Assembly (NCBI GenBank): GCA_002215645.1 | Contig: NGFI01000009.1 | Span: 1 to 57,347, forward strand | Direction of reading: 5' to 3' | DNA: 57,347 nt | Source: Gemmatimonadetes bacterium 2013_60CM_65_52 | GTDB lineage: Bacteria > Gemmatimonadota > Gemmatimonadetes > Gemmatimonadales > Gemmatimonadaceae | Part shown: one piece after another, positions 36,448 to 46,660 of the stretch | Position numbering within the stretch: position 1 is the first letter of the stretch | Layout of the letters: each line of letters begins with the position of its first letter | Notes under the pieces: generated by a model | Databases searched by the model: none | What the model was told of the DNA's origin: nothing | The model's input: the letters and a program-made list of their open reading frames with translations, nothing else | Position numbers and translations under genes: made by a program

Positions 36448-36889
36448 GCAAGGCGATCTGCCCTGCGTGATAGGCATCGTGCTCCACGACCCCGTGAAGC
36501 ATGTACGCCACCGAGTAGTCGCGGAACGCCACGGGCTCGTAGAGCGCGTTCTCCTCGAGTCGCGCGATCGCCCTGGAGAGCGACGCATGCCGCTCGCGCA
36601 GCAACTGGAGCGCGCTCCTCCAGGTCTCGTCGGTGGGCTGGCTGAACGTTGGAAAGTTCTCTTCGTCGGTCGGGTTGGCATTCTCGCCGACCAGGCGCCG
36701 CTCCGCGATGGCCGCCCACACGCTCACGTGCGCCACGAGCTCGGCGATGTTGTGCGCGCCAGGAATCGGGCGCGCGCCCGCCTCCGCCGCCGTGACATCG
36801 GCGAGGATCTGATCGAGCGCGTCCGCGTGCCAGACGGGGCCCGCGACGGCACGCGTGACGTGCCCGGCAATGAAGTCCTTCGGTGTCAT
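36416..36889 (-). CDS. DinB-family putative metal-dependent protein
   Basis: The 157-aa four-helix-bundle protein has the DinB/YfiT metal pattern: a His in HNIAELVAHVS and the pair in EHDAYHAGQIALLKKM. Such proteins often act as metal-dependent thiol transferases or are uncharacterised. I used the ATG at 36889, which opens 13 bp after the transporter gene and gives a standard length. It is the last gene of a three-gene operon with the transporter and a CocE-type hydrolase. Confidence 0.85.
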   Translation of the reverse strand: MTPKDFIAGHVTRAVAGPVWHADALDQILADVTAAEAGARPIPGAHNIAELVAHVSVWAAIAERRLVGENANPTDEENFPTFSQPTDETWRSALQLLRERHASLSRAIARLEENALYEPVAFRDYSVAYMLHGVVEHDAYHAGQIALLKKMVRLVSA

Positions 36890-36902
36890 GTGCACGCGCC
36901 TC

Positions 36903-38228
36903 TCACATTGCCGGACGCGCGCGTCTCGACATCTGCACACCGATGAGGCTCACCGCGGCCGCGGCACTGAGCCACAGAGCCGGGGCCGCCTTGTTCCCGG
37001 TCGCCTCGATGAGATAGGTCGAGAGCGCGGGAGTAAAGCCGCCGAACACCGCCGTCGCGAGACTGTAGGCCAGCGAGAAACCCGCCGTGCGCACGCGCGC
37101 CGGCATGATCTCCACGAGCAGCGGTACCATAGCGCCGTTGTAGACACCAAAGAAGAACGACAGCAGCAGTTCCACCGCGAGCAGCCGCCCGATGCTCGGC
37201 GCGGCAACCAGCCAGGTCATGGCCGGATATGAAGTCAGCACAGCCAGCACCGGAATCACATAGAGCAGCGGCCTGCGTCCGATGCGGTCGGAGAGCGCTC
37301 CCGACAATGGAAGCCACAGGAAATTGGAGATGCCGACACCGCACGTCACCACGAACACCATCGAAGGCTCGAGGTGGAGCGCCTGACGTCCGAACGTCGG
37401 CGTGTAGGCAGTGATGAGGTAGAAGGATGTCGTGGTGAAGACCACGAGCAGCATGCCGGTGAGCACCAGCACCCAGTTCTCCGCCATCGTGCCAAGCACG
37501 GCGGAAACGCGACGCGGATGATCGGGCATCTTGCTGAACGCTGTCGTCTCCTGGAGCGACCGGCGCAGCCACAGGATCACCGGGATGATTCCACAACCGA
37601 TGAGCAGCGGAATCCGCCATCCGTACGCGCCCATTGCGTCCGAGGTCAGCATGCCAGTGAGCACGAGGCCTGTCAGCGCCGTGAACACGACGGCCACCTG
37701 CTGGCTCGCCGACTGCCACGAGCAGTAGAAGCCGCGCTTGCCGGGCGTTGCGATTTCGGCGAGGTACACGGAGACACCACCGAGCTCCACGCCGGCGGAT
37801 AGTCCCTGGAGCAACCGGCCGGCAACGACGATGAGCGGAGCGGCGATGCCAATCGACGCGTACGACGGCGTCACGGCGATGGTGAGCGTACCGACGGCCA
37901 TCAGGGCGAGCGTGACGATGAGTCCCTTTCGCCGCCCCTTTCGGTCGATGTAGGCGCCGAGCACGATCGCTCCCACCGGGCGCATGAGGTAGCCGGCGCC
38001 GAACGTCACCAATGAATACATGAGCGACGCGAACTCGTTCGCGGCCGGGAAGAACGCCTTCGCGATGTATGCGGCGTAGTAGCCATACACGATGAAGTCG
38101 TACATCTCGAGAAAGTTGCCGCTGGCCACGCGCAACACCGTGCCGATGCGCGCGCGGCGATCCGCGCCTGTCATCACGATCCGCTCCGGCGGTGCGATGT
38201 CACTCAACGGCAGCGGCTGAGTCGTCAT
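36903..38228 (-). CDS. MFS transporter of the metabolite:H+ symporter (MHS) family
   Basis: The 441-aa protein has 12 predicted membrane helices. The opening [25 protein letters not shown] and the loop DRKGRRKG are typical of the MHS branch that includes citrate and tricarballylate carriers (CitA/TcuC). It probably imports an organic acid with protons. It overlaps the preceding hydrolase gene as ATGA, so it may take up a product of that enzyme. Confidence 0.9.
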   Translation of the reverse strand: MTTQPLPLSDIAPPERIVMTGADRRARIGTVLRVASGNFLEMYDFIVYGYYAAYIAKAFFPAANEFASLMYSLVTFGAGYLMRPVGAIVLGAYIDRKGRRKGLIVTLALMAVGTLTIAVTPSYASIGIAAPLIVVAGRLLQGLSAGVELGGVSVYLAEIATPGKRGFYCSWQSASQQVAVVFTALTGLVLTGMLTSDAMGAYGWRIPLLIGCGIIPVILWLRRSLQETTAFSKMPDHPRRVSAVLGTMAENWVLVLTGMLLVVFTTTSFYLITAYTPTFGRQALHLEPSMVFVVTCGVGISNFLWLPLSGALSDRIGRRPLLYVIPVLAVLTSYPAMTWLVAAPSIGRLLAVELLLSFFFGVYNGAMVPLLVEIMPARVRTAGFSLAYSLATAVFGGFTPALSTYLIEATGNKAAPALWLSAAAAVSLIGVQMSRRARPAM

Positions 38229-40087
38229 GGTCTCTCCCCGAGCGGAACGATGGGCAGCACGATGCGGGACGGATAGCGCACGCTATGGTAGATCGTATTG
38301 TCCGCCGAAATCATACGACGGTTTCTGCCGAGTGGCTCGCCGGTGTTCGGGTTCACGTCGAAGCGCGGGAAATTGCTGCTCGAGATGTCCACGCGGATGC
38401 GGTGGCCCTTCTTGAACACGTTCGCCGTCGGAAACGGCTCGATGGTGAATTCGTTGATCGCGCCCGGCGCGAGCATTACGGCGTGGTCGCGCGTCGCTCG
38501 GTAGCGGCCGCGCACGATGGCATCGGTGAGATTCAGATCGAAGCCGTCCGGCCAGTCCGCGCTGGGTGGATAGACGTCGATCAGCTTGGCCGTGAAATCC
38601 GTGTCCGTGCGATTTGTTGACGTGTGAAGTGTTACACGGATCGGGCCGATGACCTGGACGTCTGCGGCCAGCGGCTCCGTCTGAAATACCACCACATCCG
38701 GCCGCGCGCGCAGAGGAAGATAGGGCGGCTTTGATGGCGGAAATCGCACGTCCTCGCGCTGGTTGTAGGCGCCGTCCTTGAGCCGCGCCGACGAACCACC
38801 GCCGATGGTTGGCACCGGATGCGACGGATCGAACGTGTACGTCGTGCTCGGTGACCCCGTTGTCGACTTGTCGGTTCTCAACGTGCCGTCGCCGTGAAAG
38901 TAGTACGACACCTGCTTCGTGCCCGGGAGCGGCCATGACGTCTCGTTCCGCCAGTAGCCTCCGTGAAAGAGACGTCCGTCCGCGTCGCGGTGTCCGTCTC
39001 CCGTCCCCATGACGAACAGGCGCAGCGGCGTCTCGCGCTCGACACCCGTCGGCTTCCCCTTCAGGAAGTGGTCGAACCAACGGAGATGCCAGTCGCCGTC
39101 GAAATCGGAAATCGCGGCGCCCGCGCCGAACGCCACGTCGCCGGCAAACGCGCGCGTGTTGCCGTGGTGTGTCCACGGACCCACGAGGAGACGCTGCGGA
39201 CTCTTCTTGAGCTTCCCCAGCTCGACGAAATTCTGGAATGTGCCCGCAAGGAAGATGTCGTACCAGCCGCCGACGTGGATCATCGGAATGTCCGACGTCT
39301 CCTTGTAGTGTTCCGACCAGTTCAGCATCGGGTCCTTCCAGAAGTCGTCGTAGTCCGCGTGCTCGTAGAAGTCGAGATACCATGCCTCGTACTCCGGCGC
39401 GGCGGAGAGCGGATTGAGACCGCGACGCATCGGCTGCACGCCATACCAGTCCTCGACCCTCTCCTGCTCGAGCCGCTTCTTCACGATCGCGTTGGGCGCG
39501 TCGGCCGCGAGCTGGCTCCACGCCCACGTGAGCTGTCGTCCCATCTCGTAGGTGCCGCGATAGCGAACGCCGTGATCCCACGCGTTCGACATGCCGCCCA
39601 TGTTGACGACCAGTGTCTTCAGCGACGGGGGGTGATACTGCGCCGCGCCCGCCTGTGTATGCGCGGCGAATGAGGTTCCCCACATGCCGACGGAGCCGTT
39701 GCAATACGGCTGCTTCGCCAGCCACTCGATGACGTCGTATCCATCGGTGGCATCCTTCGGCTGCACCTTGAGAAACCTTCCCTCTGAGCGGTAGCGTCCC
39801 CGCACGTCCTGCGCGACGACCACGTAGCCGTGTCTCGCGAAGTACTCAGCGTCGTGCTGTTGTGCGCCCTTGTCGTACGGCGTGCGGATGAGCAGTACCG
39901 GCAGCCGCTCGGCCAACACCACGCCGTCGCGCGCGGGGCGATAGATGTCGGTGGCCATGCGAGCCCCGTCGCGAACGGGAATCATGAGGTCGTGCTCGGC
40001 GCGGACGACATCGTATGTCTGTGCCAGTGCGACAGCCGGCACACATGCAGCGGCAGCCACGATTCGCCTCAGCAACTGACCTGTCAT
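38225..40087 (-). CDS. secreted CocE/NonD-family hydrolase (X-Pro dipeptidyl-peptidase-like)
   Basis: The 620-aa protein has a signal peptide (cleavage near VALA-Q) and an alpha/beta-hydrolase domain of the S15/CocE type. The nucleophile is Ser139 in WGTSFAA, at the position where relatives have GxSYxG. The acid is likely the Asp in [10 protein letters not shown] and the base a His in GPWTHHG. A C-terminal jellyroll follows (about 390-610). It acts on an acyl ester or Xaa-Pro peptide in the periplasm. It is first in the operon with the MHS transporter and DinB gene. Confidence 0.92.
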   Translation of the reverse strand: MTGQLLRRIVAAAACVPAVALAQTYDVVRAEHDLMIPVRDGARMATDIYRPARDGVVLAERLPVLLIRTPYDKGAQQHDAEYFARHGYVVVAQDVRGRYRSEGRFLKVQPKDATDGYDVIEWLAKQPYCNGSVGMWGTSFAAHTQAGAAQYHPPSLKTLVVNMGGMSNAWDHGVRYRGTYEMGRQLTWAWSQLAADAPNAIVKKRLEQERVEDWYGVQPMRRGLNPLSAAPEYEAWYLDFYEHADYDDFWKDPMLNWSEHYKETSDIPMIHVGGWYDIFLAGTFQNFVELGKLKKSPQRLLVGPWTHHGNTRAFAGDVAFGAGAAISDFDGDWHLRWFDHFLKGKPTGVERETPLRLFVMGTGDGHRDADGRLFHGGYWRNETSWPLPGTKQVSYYFHGDGTLRTDKSTTGSPSTTYTFDPSHPVPTIGGGSSARLKDGAYNQREDVRFPPSKPPYLPLRARPDVVVFQTEPLAADVQVIGPIRVTLHTSTNRTDTDFTAKLIDVYPPSADWPDGFDLNLTDAIVRGRYRATRDHAVMLAPGAINEFTIEPFPTANVFKKGHRIRVDISSSNFPRFDVNPNTGEPLGRNRRMISADNTIYHSVRYPSRIVLPIVPLGERP

Positions 40088-40223
40088 GCCCGAAGGTCAC
40101 CTCTGCCGCCGCGGCCCGCAAGCAACGTTTGTCATGCAAGAGAAAGGTTCCGCTGCCGATACTATATTATTGCCGTAACAGCTGTGTCTCGCTGTTGTCA
40201 GTTATCGATATCCTCTGGAATCC
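40088..40223. promoter_or_regulatory. divergent promoter region between the hydrolase and flippase genes
   Basis: This 136-bp region separates two divergent starts. An AT-rich block at 40159-40171 (containing TATATT on the plus strand and TATAGT on the minus strand) could supply -10 elements for either side. No clear -35 boxes are visible. Confidence 0.3.
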
Positions 40224-41744
40224 GTGCACAACGCTGCCTCCCGCTCCCCACAACGGGTGAACGCGCGCGCGAGTCTGCTGCGCAACATCGCCGGCAATTG
40301 GATCGGCGTTGGTGCGGACGCGGTCACGGGCGTCGTGCTCACGCGCATCATCCTGCACGCTGTTGGTGATGCCCCATTCGGACTCTGGGTGTTGGTGTCC
40401 GGTCTGCTCGGCTACTACGGCCTGCTCGACCTCGGCACCCGCAACGGCGTCATTCGCTACGTAGCGCGCCATAACGCGCGGGGGGACTTCGAGAGCCTCT
40501 CGAGCGTCGTGTCCACCGCGGTTTCCGGGTATGTCGTCATCGGGCTTGCGGTGCTGGTGCTCACTGTGATGGCGGCATGGCAGCTCGACCACCTCTTCAC
40601 TTTTCATTCGGCCGCTGATCTCGCGGCCGGACGACTGTTGATTCTGATCCTCGGCACCGGAGCGGCGATCGGATTTCCGTTGAGCGCGTTCGGTGGTGCG
40701 CTCGAGGGGCTTCAGCAATTCGTACGCATCGGAGTGGTGCAGGCCACCGCCAGCGTTGCTCGCGCGATCATGGTCGTGATCGCGTTGCGGCTTGGCTACG
40801 GCATCGTTGCGGTCGGCGTCATCACCGTGGCCTGCAACGTCGCCGCGGGAATCGCGAACGCCGCGTACGTCGTGCGCCGGTTTCCTGAAGTGCGCATCGC
40901 GCTTTCCGGCGTGCGCCGGGACACCTTCGCCACGCTGGCGGGATTCGGCGTCGTCACTTTCTGGGTCGCGGTCTCCAACCGTCTCCGCTTCGAGTCCGAT
41001 TCGCTGGTGATCGGCCGGATGATCGGTCTCGAGATGGTCGCTGTCTTTGCCATCGGTTCGAAGATCCTTTCGTATGGCACCGAGGTGGTCGCGGCCATGG
41101 CCGGCGTGTTCACGCCGGCGTTGAGCCATGCCGATGCACTGGGCGACCACGACATGGTCACGCGAATGACCCTCACCGGAAATCATCTCGCCAGCCTGTT
41201 GGCGTTTCCGATGACGGTCGTGCTGTTCTTTTTCGGGAAGGTGCTCATTGCACTCTGGGTCGGCGCCCGATACGAGCTCGCCTACATGGTGCTGCTCATC
41301 ATCGGCGTGCCGATGGCGGTGTACATGAGCCAGTTCGGATCCACACGGATGCTGTATGGCGTGGGCCGGCATAAAGCACTCGCGAAGATCCTCTTCTTCG
41401 AGGGAGCCGCGAACCTCGTGCTGAGCATCGTCCTTGCGCGCCGGTTCGGTATCCTGGGCGTCGCGTGGGGCACTGCCATTCCGCTTGCTCTCACCGCGTT
41501 CGTGATCCTCCCGTGGGTCTCGTGTCAGTCACTCGGGAGCTCCCTCGCGAGCTACTGGGCCGCTGCACAACTGCCCGCGCTCGTGACGGTGGCACCGCTC
41601 ATCGCCCTCTTCGGCGCGATGGCAATGCTGCGCCGAAATGCGGGTCCGGTGGAAGCCATGGCGCAACTCATGGTCGGAGCGGTGCTCTATGCCGCCCTTG
41701 TCTTCCGCCGGTTTCAGAAACCTCCAGCTGCGTTTGCACACTAG
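40224..41744 (+). CDS. polysaccharide/oligosaccharide flippase (Wzx-like, MOP superfamily)
   Basis: The 506-aa protein has about 12-14 membrane helices and the MOP-family opening LLRNIAGNWIGVGADAVTGVVLTRIILHAVG, with GLLDLGTRNGVIRYVA after the second helix. Such proteins move lipid-linked oligosaccharides across the inner membrane. It starts at GTG 40224, the first start after the AT-rich region. Five bases separate it from the methyltransferase-kinase fusion, suggesting a surface-glycan job for both. Confidence 0.87.
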   Translation: MHNAASRSPQRVNARASLLRNIAGNWIGVGADAVTGVVLTRIILHAVGDAPFGLWVLVSGLLGYYGLLDLGTRNGVIRYVARHNARGDFESLSSVVSTAVSGYVVIGLAVLVLTVMAAWQLDHLFTFHSAADLAAGRLLILILGTGAAIGFPLSAFGGALEGLQQFVRIGVVQATASVARAIMVVIALRLGYGIVAVGVITVACNVAAGIANAAYVVRRFPEVRIALSGVRRDTFATLAGFGVVTFWVAVSNRLRFESDSLVIGRMIGLEMVAVFAIGSKILSYGTEVVAAMAGVFTPALSHADALGDHDMVTRMTLTGNHLASLLAFPMTVVLFFFGKVLIALWVGARYELAYMVLLIIGVPMAVYMSQFGSTRMLYGVGRHKALAKILFFEGAANLVLSIVLARRFGILGVAWGTAIPLALTAFVILPWVSCQSLGSSLASYWAAAQLPALVTVAPLIALFGAMAMLRRNAGPVEAMAQLMVGAVLYAALVFRRFQKPPAAFAH

Positions 41745-41749
41745 GACAA

Positions 41750-43840
41750 ATGTTCGTCGTCGACGCCGACACCCCCCACCAGTCCATGATTGCATTGATC
41801 TGCCCGCAGTGCGCTTCGCCACTGCCAGAGAGCGGAGTGCCGCTCCTGTGCGCCACGTGTGGCGCGTCGTATCCCGTACGGAACGGAATTCCCTACCTCG
41901 TCGACCACGATTTCTACTGGGGCGAGATCCAACAGGCCGATGCACAGCGCCTGATCGACGAAGCGCGGCGCGTGGGCTGGAGAACAGCCGTCGCCAACCG
42001 GTTCACGCCCGCGGACGACGCGTGGATCTCCATTCTCGACTGGCAGCGCGCCTCGTGGATTCCGCTGCTCGAGCTCCCGAGCGATGCCGCCGTTCTCGAC
42101 ATCGGCAGCGGCTACGGCGCCATCACGCACGCGCTCGCCCAGCATTTCGAGGAAGTGCACTCCATCGATGCCATTCCGCAGCGCGTCGAGTTCACGAGCC
42201 TTCGCATGCGACAGGAGGGCTTCACCAACGTCCGTCTGGCGGTGGGCAGTGCGCTCCGTCTTCCATATCCACCCAACAGCTTCGACGCCATCGTCGTGAA
42301 TGGCGTGCTCGAGTGGATCGGCGACTGGGACCCTGAAGGCAGTCCACGCGACGCGCAGCTTCGCTTTCTGCGGCGAGTGCAGTCGCTGCTGAAGCCCAAC
42401 GGCCGTCTGCTGGTGGGCATCGAGAACCGGCTGTCGTACGCGTCCTTCTACGGCGCCATCGATCATTCCGGCCTGCCGTTCACCAACCTGCTGCCGCGGC
42501 CACTCGCCACGGCGGCACTCAAGCTGTTTGCGCGCCAGCACCATCGCATGGTCGCGCCGTCGAAGACGTATCGCACGTACACCTATACGAGAGCCGGCTA
42601 CGACAAGCTCTTCAGCGAGGCGGGCTTTTACGGCAACGACGGCTACTGGTCGGAGCCGGGTTACAACCAGCCCTATCGCCTCACGCCCCTCGACAAGAAG
42701 AGCATCGAGCGCAGTCTCGATGAGTGTCAGTTCGGCGCGCGTTCGGAGCCCGGGGGACTGTCCGCCATGGCTCGGCTCAAGCGCCTCTTCGCGCGCTTCG
42801 GCCTGTTTCGGCACTTCGTGCTCGATTTCGTCTTCATCGTCCATAAGAGCGAGCCCGAGCCGCACGCGTGGGAGACCATGCTGCCACCCGAGCTCAAACC
42901 GCGCCCGCACTTTCTGCTCACCACGTATCCCTTCGCAAAGAAGACGACGATTCGCGCTTACCTCGACGACGATCCAGGTGTCGTCGTCAAGGTCTCGACG
43001 CCCACGGTAGACAGTTGCGCGCGCGTCGCGAACGAGTTCGCGGAGCTTCAGCGCGTGTCTGAGATTGCGTCGCGCAGTCCTGAGCTGCTGCCATTCGAGG
43101 TCGCCAGACCACTCGCGTCGGAGACATTCGGCCGTCAACTCATCACGGTCGAGTCACGCGCCGTGGGCGAGCCGCTGTCGATGATTCTTCCCCAGCTCGA
43201 CTTCGACCGGCAGGTTGCATTTCTGCGGCGCCATCTCGGCAGGTTGGCCGAGAGCACGTCAGCAGTGTCGAGGCTCGGTCCGTACCGTGCGCGGCGCACA
43301 TCGGCAGCCACCTGGCTCAGGAATGCCAGGACCGTGCTCGGTGCGAATCTAGCCTCGCGCATCGATGACATCGGCGGCAAGTACGACACGTGGATGGGAC
43401 ACGGCGACTTCACTGTGGAGAACTGCGTGCTCGACGTCGCCTCCGGACGCCTCACGCTCATCGACTGGGAGTTCGTGCGAGACGGCGTGCCTCCGATGTA
43501 TGACCTCTTCTGCCTGTATTTCTCGATCCTCAACTTCATCCAGCCCCCCGACGACATTCTCACGAGGTGCGGGGATGACCTGCAGCTCGCGCAGTTTCAT
43601 ACGGTGCTGTTTGCCGACAACGCGCTCGCGAAGCTCTTCAGGGAACAGTTGTCTCGCGAATTCGCGCGACTCGCCATCGATCCAGGGACGGCGTACGATC
43701 TTCTGCTCGACTCGCTCCTCTTCCGCATCGGCTACCTCGTCGAGCGCCGATCCGGTGTGGCGCAGAGTCGTATCCGGTTCGTCAATGTAATGGATGCCTG
43801 GCGGGAGAGCTTTCGCGTCGATGGCGTGACAGCCGGCTGA
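41750..43840 (+). CDS. fusion of zinc-ribbon SAM methyltransferase and aminoglycoside phosphotransferase-like kinase
   Basis: The 696-aa protein has three parts. A zinc-ribbon with Cys18-x2-Cys21 and Cys34-x2-Cys37 (Trm112-like) opens it. A class I SAM methyltransferase follows (about 90-290) with VLDIGSGYG (115-123) and VNGVLEWIGDW. The C-terminal half (about 390-680) is an APH/choline kinase-like fold with HGDFTVENC (His551, Asp553) and LIDWEF. The kinase lobe lacks an obvious glycine loop. A substrate linked to cell-surface glycan is inferred from the flippase next door. The ATG at 41786 is an alternative start. Confidence 0.82.
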   Translation: MFVVDADTPHQSMIALICPQCASPLPESGVPLLCATCGASYPVRNGIPYLVDHDFYWGEIQQADAQRLIDEARRVGWRTAVANRFTPADDAWISILDWQRASWIPLLELPSDAAVLDIGSGYGAITHALAQHFEEVHSIDAIPQRVEFTSLRMRQEGFTNVRLAVGSALRLPYPPNSFDAIVVNGVLEWIGDWDPEGSPRDAQLRFLRRVQSLLKPNGRLLVGIENRLSYASFYGAIDHSGLPFTNLLPRPLATAALKLFARQHHRMVAPSKTYRTYTYTRAGYDKLFSEAGFYGNDGYWSEPGYNQPYRLTPLDKKSIERSLDECQFGARSEPGGLSAMARLKRLFARFGLFRHFVLDFVFIVHKSEPEPHAWETMLPPELKPRPHFLLTTYPFAKKTTIRAYLDDDPGVVVKVSTPTVDSCARVANEFAELQRVSEIASRSPELLPFEVARPLASETFGRQLITVESRAVGEPLSMILPQLDFDRQVAFLRRHLGRLAESTSAVSRLGPYRARRTSAATWLRNARTVLGANLASRIDDIGGKYDTWMGHGDFTVENCVLDVASGRLTLIDWEFVRDGVPPMYDLFCLYFSILNFIQPPDDILTRCGDDLQLAQFHTVLFADNALAKLFREQLSREFARLAIDPGTAYDLLLDSLLFRIGYLVERRSGVAQSRIRFVNVMDAWRESFRVDGVTAG

Positions 43841-43846
43841 CGGCGG

Positions 43847-44911
43847 TTACACCGTCATCTGCAGCGCCGCGCGCATGTAGCCGAGCGCGTAGGCCATGCC
43901 CGCGTGCCACGGCGCGCCGCAGGTCATTTCCGGCGTGTGATCGGGAATGATCACGCCGTCATAGCCCACAGCGCGGAGCGCGCGAATGGCGGCCAGCATG
44001 TCGAGGTCGCCTTCGTCCACGAACACTTCCTGATAGTGCGGTACCTTTCCGCGGACATTTCGGAAATGGACGTAGGCAATGGCCCGCTGAGCTCCATAGT
44101 GTGCGATGGCGTCGAGCACGTTGCCGTCCCGCATCTCCTGTAGAGAGCCCAGACAGAACTCCAACGCATTCGCGCGGCTTGGCGCGATGTCCAATACTTT
44201 CTGGTACTTCTGCGGCTGATTGACGAGCCGCGCCGTGCGGCGCAGCATGTCTGCCGGCGGGTCGTCCGGATGGAGCGCCATGCGCACTCCCGCCTCCTCC
44301 GCAACCGGAACGATGCGCGAGAGGAAATACTCGTAGCGCTGCCACAGCTCGTCGGTATCGACGCGCGGCACCGTGCCTTCGGGTGCGTCGGGGTCGTAGA
44401 CCATGTTCCAGGCCATGCCGTTCGGCATGGGGGTCTGCGGGTCGATCGTCGATTCGTCGTACACCAGCGCCTTCGCGCCTCCGCGTCCCCACGGGCCTTT
44501 GGTCCATCCCCACACGCCTGCGAGACTGAAGTTGTATCCCATGATCGGGATGCCGACACGGCCGATCATCCGGATGGTGCGCTTCAGTTGCTCGAGCTGC
44601 TGCTCCTTGCGCGGACCGTCGAGGAGGATGTCGTACCAGTGCGCCGGATCGAAATTCTCGATCGCCTCCCATGCGAGCCCGTTGGCCTCGATGCGCTGCT
44701 TGATTGCTCGCAGGTCGTCCTCCGTCCAGGGACGATCCTGATTCTGCGTGATGCCCCATCCCATGTTCGGCTCGCCGCTGGCGAGCACGGGATTCTGTCC
44801 GCGGAAATAGTCCACGAGGTGCACGACGAGATGCGTCACGCCGGCCTGCTTCGCGAACTTGAAGTTGTCGTCGGTAAGGAGACTGCGGTACAACCCGAGG
44901 CCGAGCTTCAT
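43847..44911 (-). CDS. uxuA: mannonate dehydratase
   Basis: UxuA converts D-mannonate to 2-keto-3-deoxygluconate in hexuronate breakdown. The 354-aa protein has the TIM-barrel signature stretches MALHPDDPP, LEFCLGS, VHFRNVRG, FVDEGDLDM and IIPDHTPE, which hold the metal- and substrate-binding His, Cys and Asp residues. The length is normal. No other uronate gene is next to it. It faces a 68-aa membrane protein gene across 67 bp. Confidence 0.93.
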   Translation of the reverse strand: MKLGLGLYRSLLTDDNFKFAKQAGVTHLVVHLVDYFRGQNPVLASGEPNMGWGITQNQDRPWTEDDLRAIKQRIEANGLAWEAIENFDPAHWYDILLDGPRKEQQLEQLKRTIRMIGRVGIPIMGYNFSLAGVWGWTKGPWGRGGAKALVYDESTIDPQTPMPNGMAWNMVYDPDAPEGTVPRVDTDELWQRYEYFLSRIVPVAEEAGVRMALHPDDPPADMLRRTARLVNQPQKYQKVLDIAPSRANALEFCLGSLQEMRDGNVLDAIAHYGAQRAIAYVHFRNVRGKVPHYQEVFVDEGDLDMLAAIRALRAVGYDGVIIPDHTPEMTCGAPWHAGMAYALGYMRAALQMTV

Positions 44912-44978
44912 GGCGACACGACGGTAAAAATACGATAACTTGATCCATCACCGACGACCGACACAGCGAGCAACCCAC

Positions 44979-45185
44979 ATGAGCTACTCAGGACCGATCA
45001 ATGATGTCCGCCCGCCGAGACAGAATACGATCTACCGGACGGTGCAGGTGGCAAAGGCCGGCGTGAGCTTCGGCTCCGCGCTCGCCATCACGATCTCGTG
45101 GAGTCAGCATCACTCGATCGTGTGGGCGATCATCCAGGGATTTCTGTCGTGGGTGTACGTTGTCTACTACGCGATTACGCGATAG
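44979..45185 (+). CDS. small single-pass membrane protein, 68 aa
   Basis: The 68-aa protein has a polar N-terminus (MSYSGPINDVRPPRQNTIYR), a GSALAITISW segment, a polar SQHHS break and a hydrophobic C-terminal helix (IVWAIIQGFLSWVYVVYYAI). Short proteins with this GxALAxxISxxxxxSxxWAIIxGxxSWxYVxYYA pattern occur in several phyla, but I know no function. I used the ATG at 44979. Confidence 0.65.
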   Translation: MSYSGPINDVRPPRQNTIYRTVQVAKAGVSFGSALAITISWSQHHSIVWAIIQGFLSWVYVVYYAITR

Positions 45186-45187
45186 TC

Positions 45188-46660
45188 CTACGGCACCACC
45201 ACTGGCTTTCCCTCCACATCCATCGGCTGTATCGGCGCGATACCCGTCGCCTTTAACGGCGCCTCGATCGTGGCTCTGTCGCCCACGATGATCAGGTTCA
45301 TGTGGTCCCAGTCGATGTACTGCTTCGCGGCGCGCGTCAGATCATCCTTCGTTACCGCGTTGATGTTGTTCGCGTAGTCCTGGAAGAACGTCTCCGGCAA
45401 GTCCTGCGTGTAGATGCTGGAGATCGCCGCCGCGGTGCCGTTTACCGACGCGAAGCGCGAGGGAAGCGACTGAATCAACGACTCCTTGCCCTGCTTCACC
45501 TCGTTGTCCGTGAACGGCATCGCGCCCTGTACACCCTTGAAGTGCGTCTGGAAACCGATGAGGGCACTGTCGGTCTTTGCGCTCACGATGCTGCCACCGG
45601 CCTGGAACGCGCCCGGCCCATGGCCAAACGCGAAGCCGGAGCGCACGCCGTAGCTGTAGCCCTTCACCTCGCGGATGTCGTGATTCAGCCGCGATTGGAA
45701 TAGTCCGCCGAGGATGTGGTTCATTACGGCGATGGGGTAGTAGTCCGGCGTGCCGCGCGAGGGGCCCGGCGTTCCAAAGGCAAAGACACTCTGCGCCGCC
45801 TTCGGCTTGTCCACGAGATAGATCTCTCGCGTCTTCGGCGCCGGCACCGGTCCATATGCCCAGCTCGGCCGCTCTCCGCCCTGCGGCCATGCGGCGAGCG
45901 CTCGTTCGACGATTGCCTTTGCGGACTTTGGATCGATGTCGCCGCTTACGGTGATCACCGCCCGCCCCGGCTTGAAGTAGGAGCTCGCGAAGCTCACGAT
46001 GTCGGCACGCGTGATGGCCTTTACCGTGTTCTCGTTGACGACGCGCCCGTAGGGGTGCGCGTCGCCGTACGTCACCTTCGCGAAGACACTCTGCGCGATG
46101 CTGTTGGGCTGGTCCTTCTGCTGCGTCAGGGCGACGAGCGTCCTCCCCCTGATGCGCTCCAGCGCCGAGTCCGGGAAGGTGGAGTTGAGCATCATGTCCG
46201 TGAGCAGTGCGAGCGCCGGCTCGAACTTGTCGCTCAGGGAGGTAAAACGAATCGTACCGCCTTCCTGCCCCACCGAGGCGTTGATGCTCGTGCCGAGCAG
46301 TTGCTGGGCGTCGGAGAGTTGATCCGCCGTGCGTGTCTTTGTCCCCTCGCTCAACATCTGTCCCGTGAACTGCGCGAGTCCGAGTTTTCCAGCCGGCTCA
46401 TAGTTTGCCGCGCCGCCGACGAAATCCAGATTGAACGCAACGAGCGGCAGATCGTGTTTCTCGACGACGATCAGGTCCGCGCCGTTCGCGAGCTTCGTCT
46501 TCGTCCATTTTGGCACGTGCAACGTCGGCGACTTGCTGACGGCTGGCTCCTTGTTGCGATCGAGCTTCTGCGCGGAGCTCGCGGAAACCGGCAGAGTAAG
46601 CGCGAGGACCAGCAGGGGCGCAGCAGGTGCGCGAAGCGAGAATGTGCGGGGGCTCATCAC
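45188..46660 (-). CDS. M16-family peptidase-like protein, non-catalytic subunit
   Basis: The 490-aa secreted protein (signal peptide about 1-30) has two M16 halves but lacks the HxxEH zinc motif: the expected position reads GLAQFTGQM. It keeps the Arg-Tyr segment REVKGYSYGV in the C-terminal half, used for substrate binding in M16 heterodimers. It overlaps the catalytic partner gene as ATGA, so the two products very likely form a clamshell protease in the periplasm, as in two-gene bacterial M16B systems. Confidence 0.9.
   Translation of the reverse strand: MMSPRTFSLRAPAAPLLVLALTLPVSASSAQKLDRNKEPAVSKSPTLHVPKWTKTKLANGADLIVVEKHDLPLVAFNLDFVGGAANYEPAGKLGLAQFTGQMLSEGTKTRTADQLSDAQQLLGTSINASVGQEGGTIRFTSLSDKFEPALALLTDMMLNSTFPDSALERIRGRTLVALTQQKDQPNSIAQSVFAKVTYGDAHPYGRVVNENTVKAITRADIVSFASSYFKPGRAVITVSGDIDPKSAKAIVERALAAWPQGGERPSWAYGPVPAPKTREIYLVDKPKAAQSVFAFGTPGPSRGTPDYYPIAVMNHILGGLFQSRLNHDIREVKGYSYGVRSGFAFGHGPGAFQAGGSIVSAKTDSALIGFQTHFKGVQGAMPFTDNEVKQGKESLIQSLPSRFASVNGTAAAISSIYTQDLPETFFQDYANNINAVTKDDLTRAAKQYIDWDHMNLIIVGDRATIEAPLKATGIAPIQPMDVEGKPVVVP

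Noticed and set aside
41465-41749. N-terminal extension of the methyltransferase-kinase fusion
   Set aside because: It lies inside the flippase gene in another frame; the ATG at 41750 follows the flippase stop by 5 bp.
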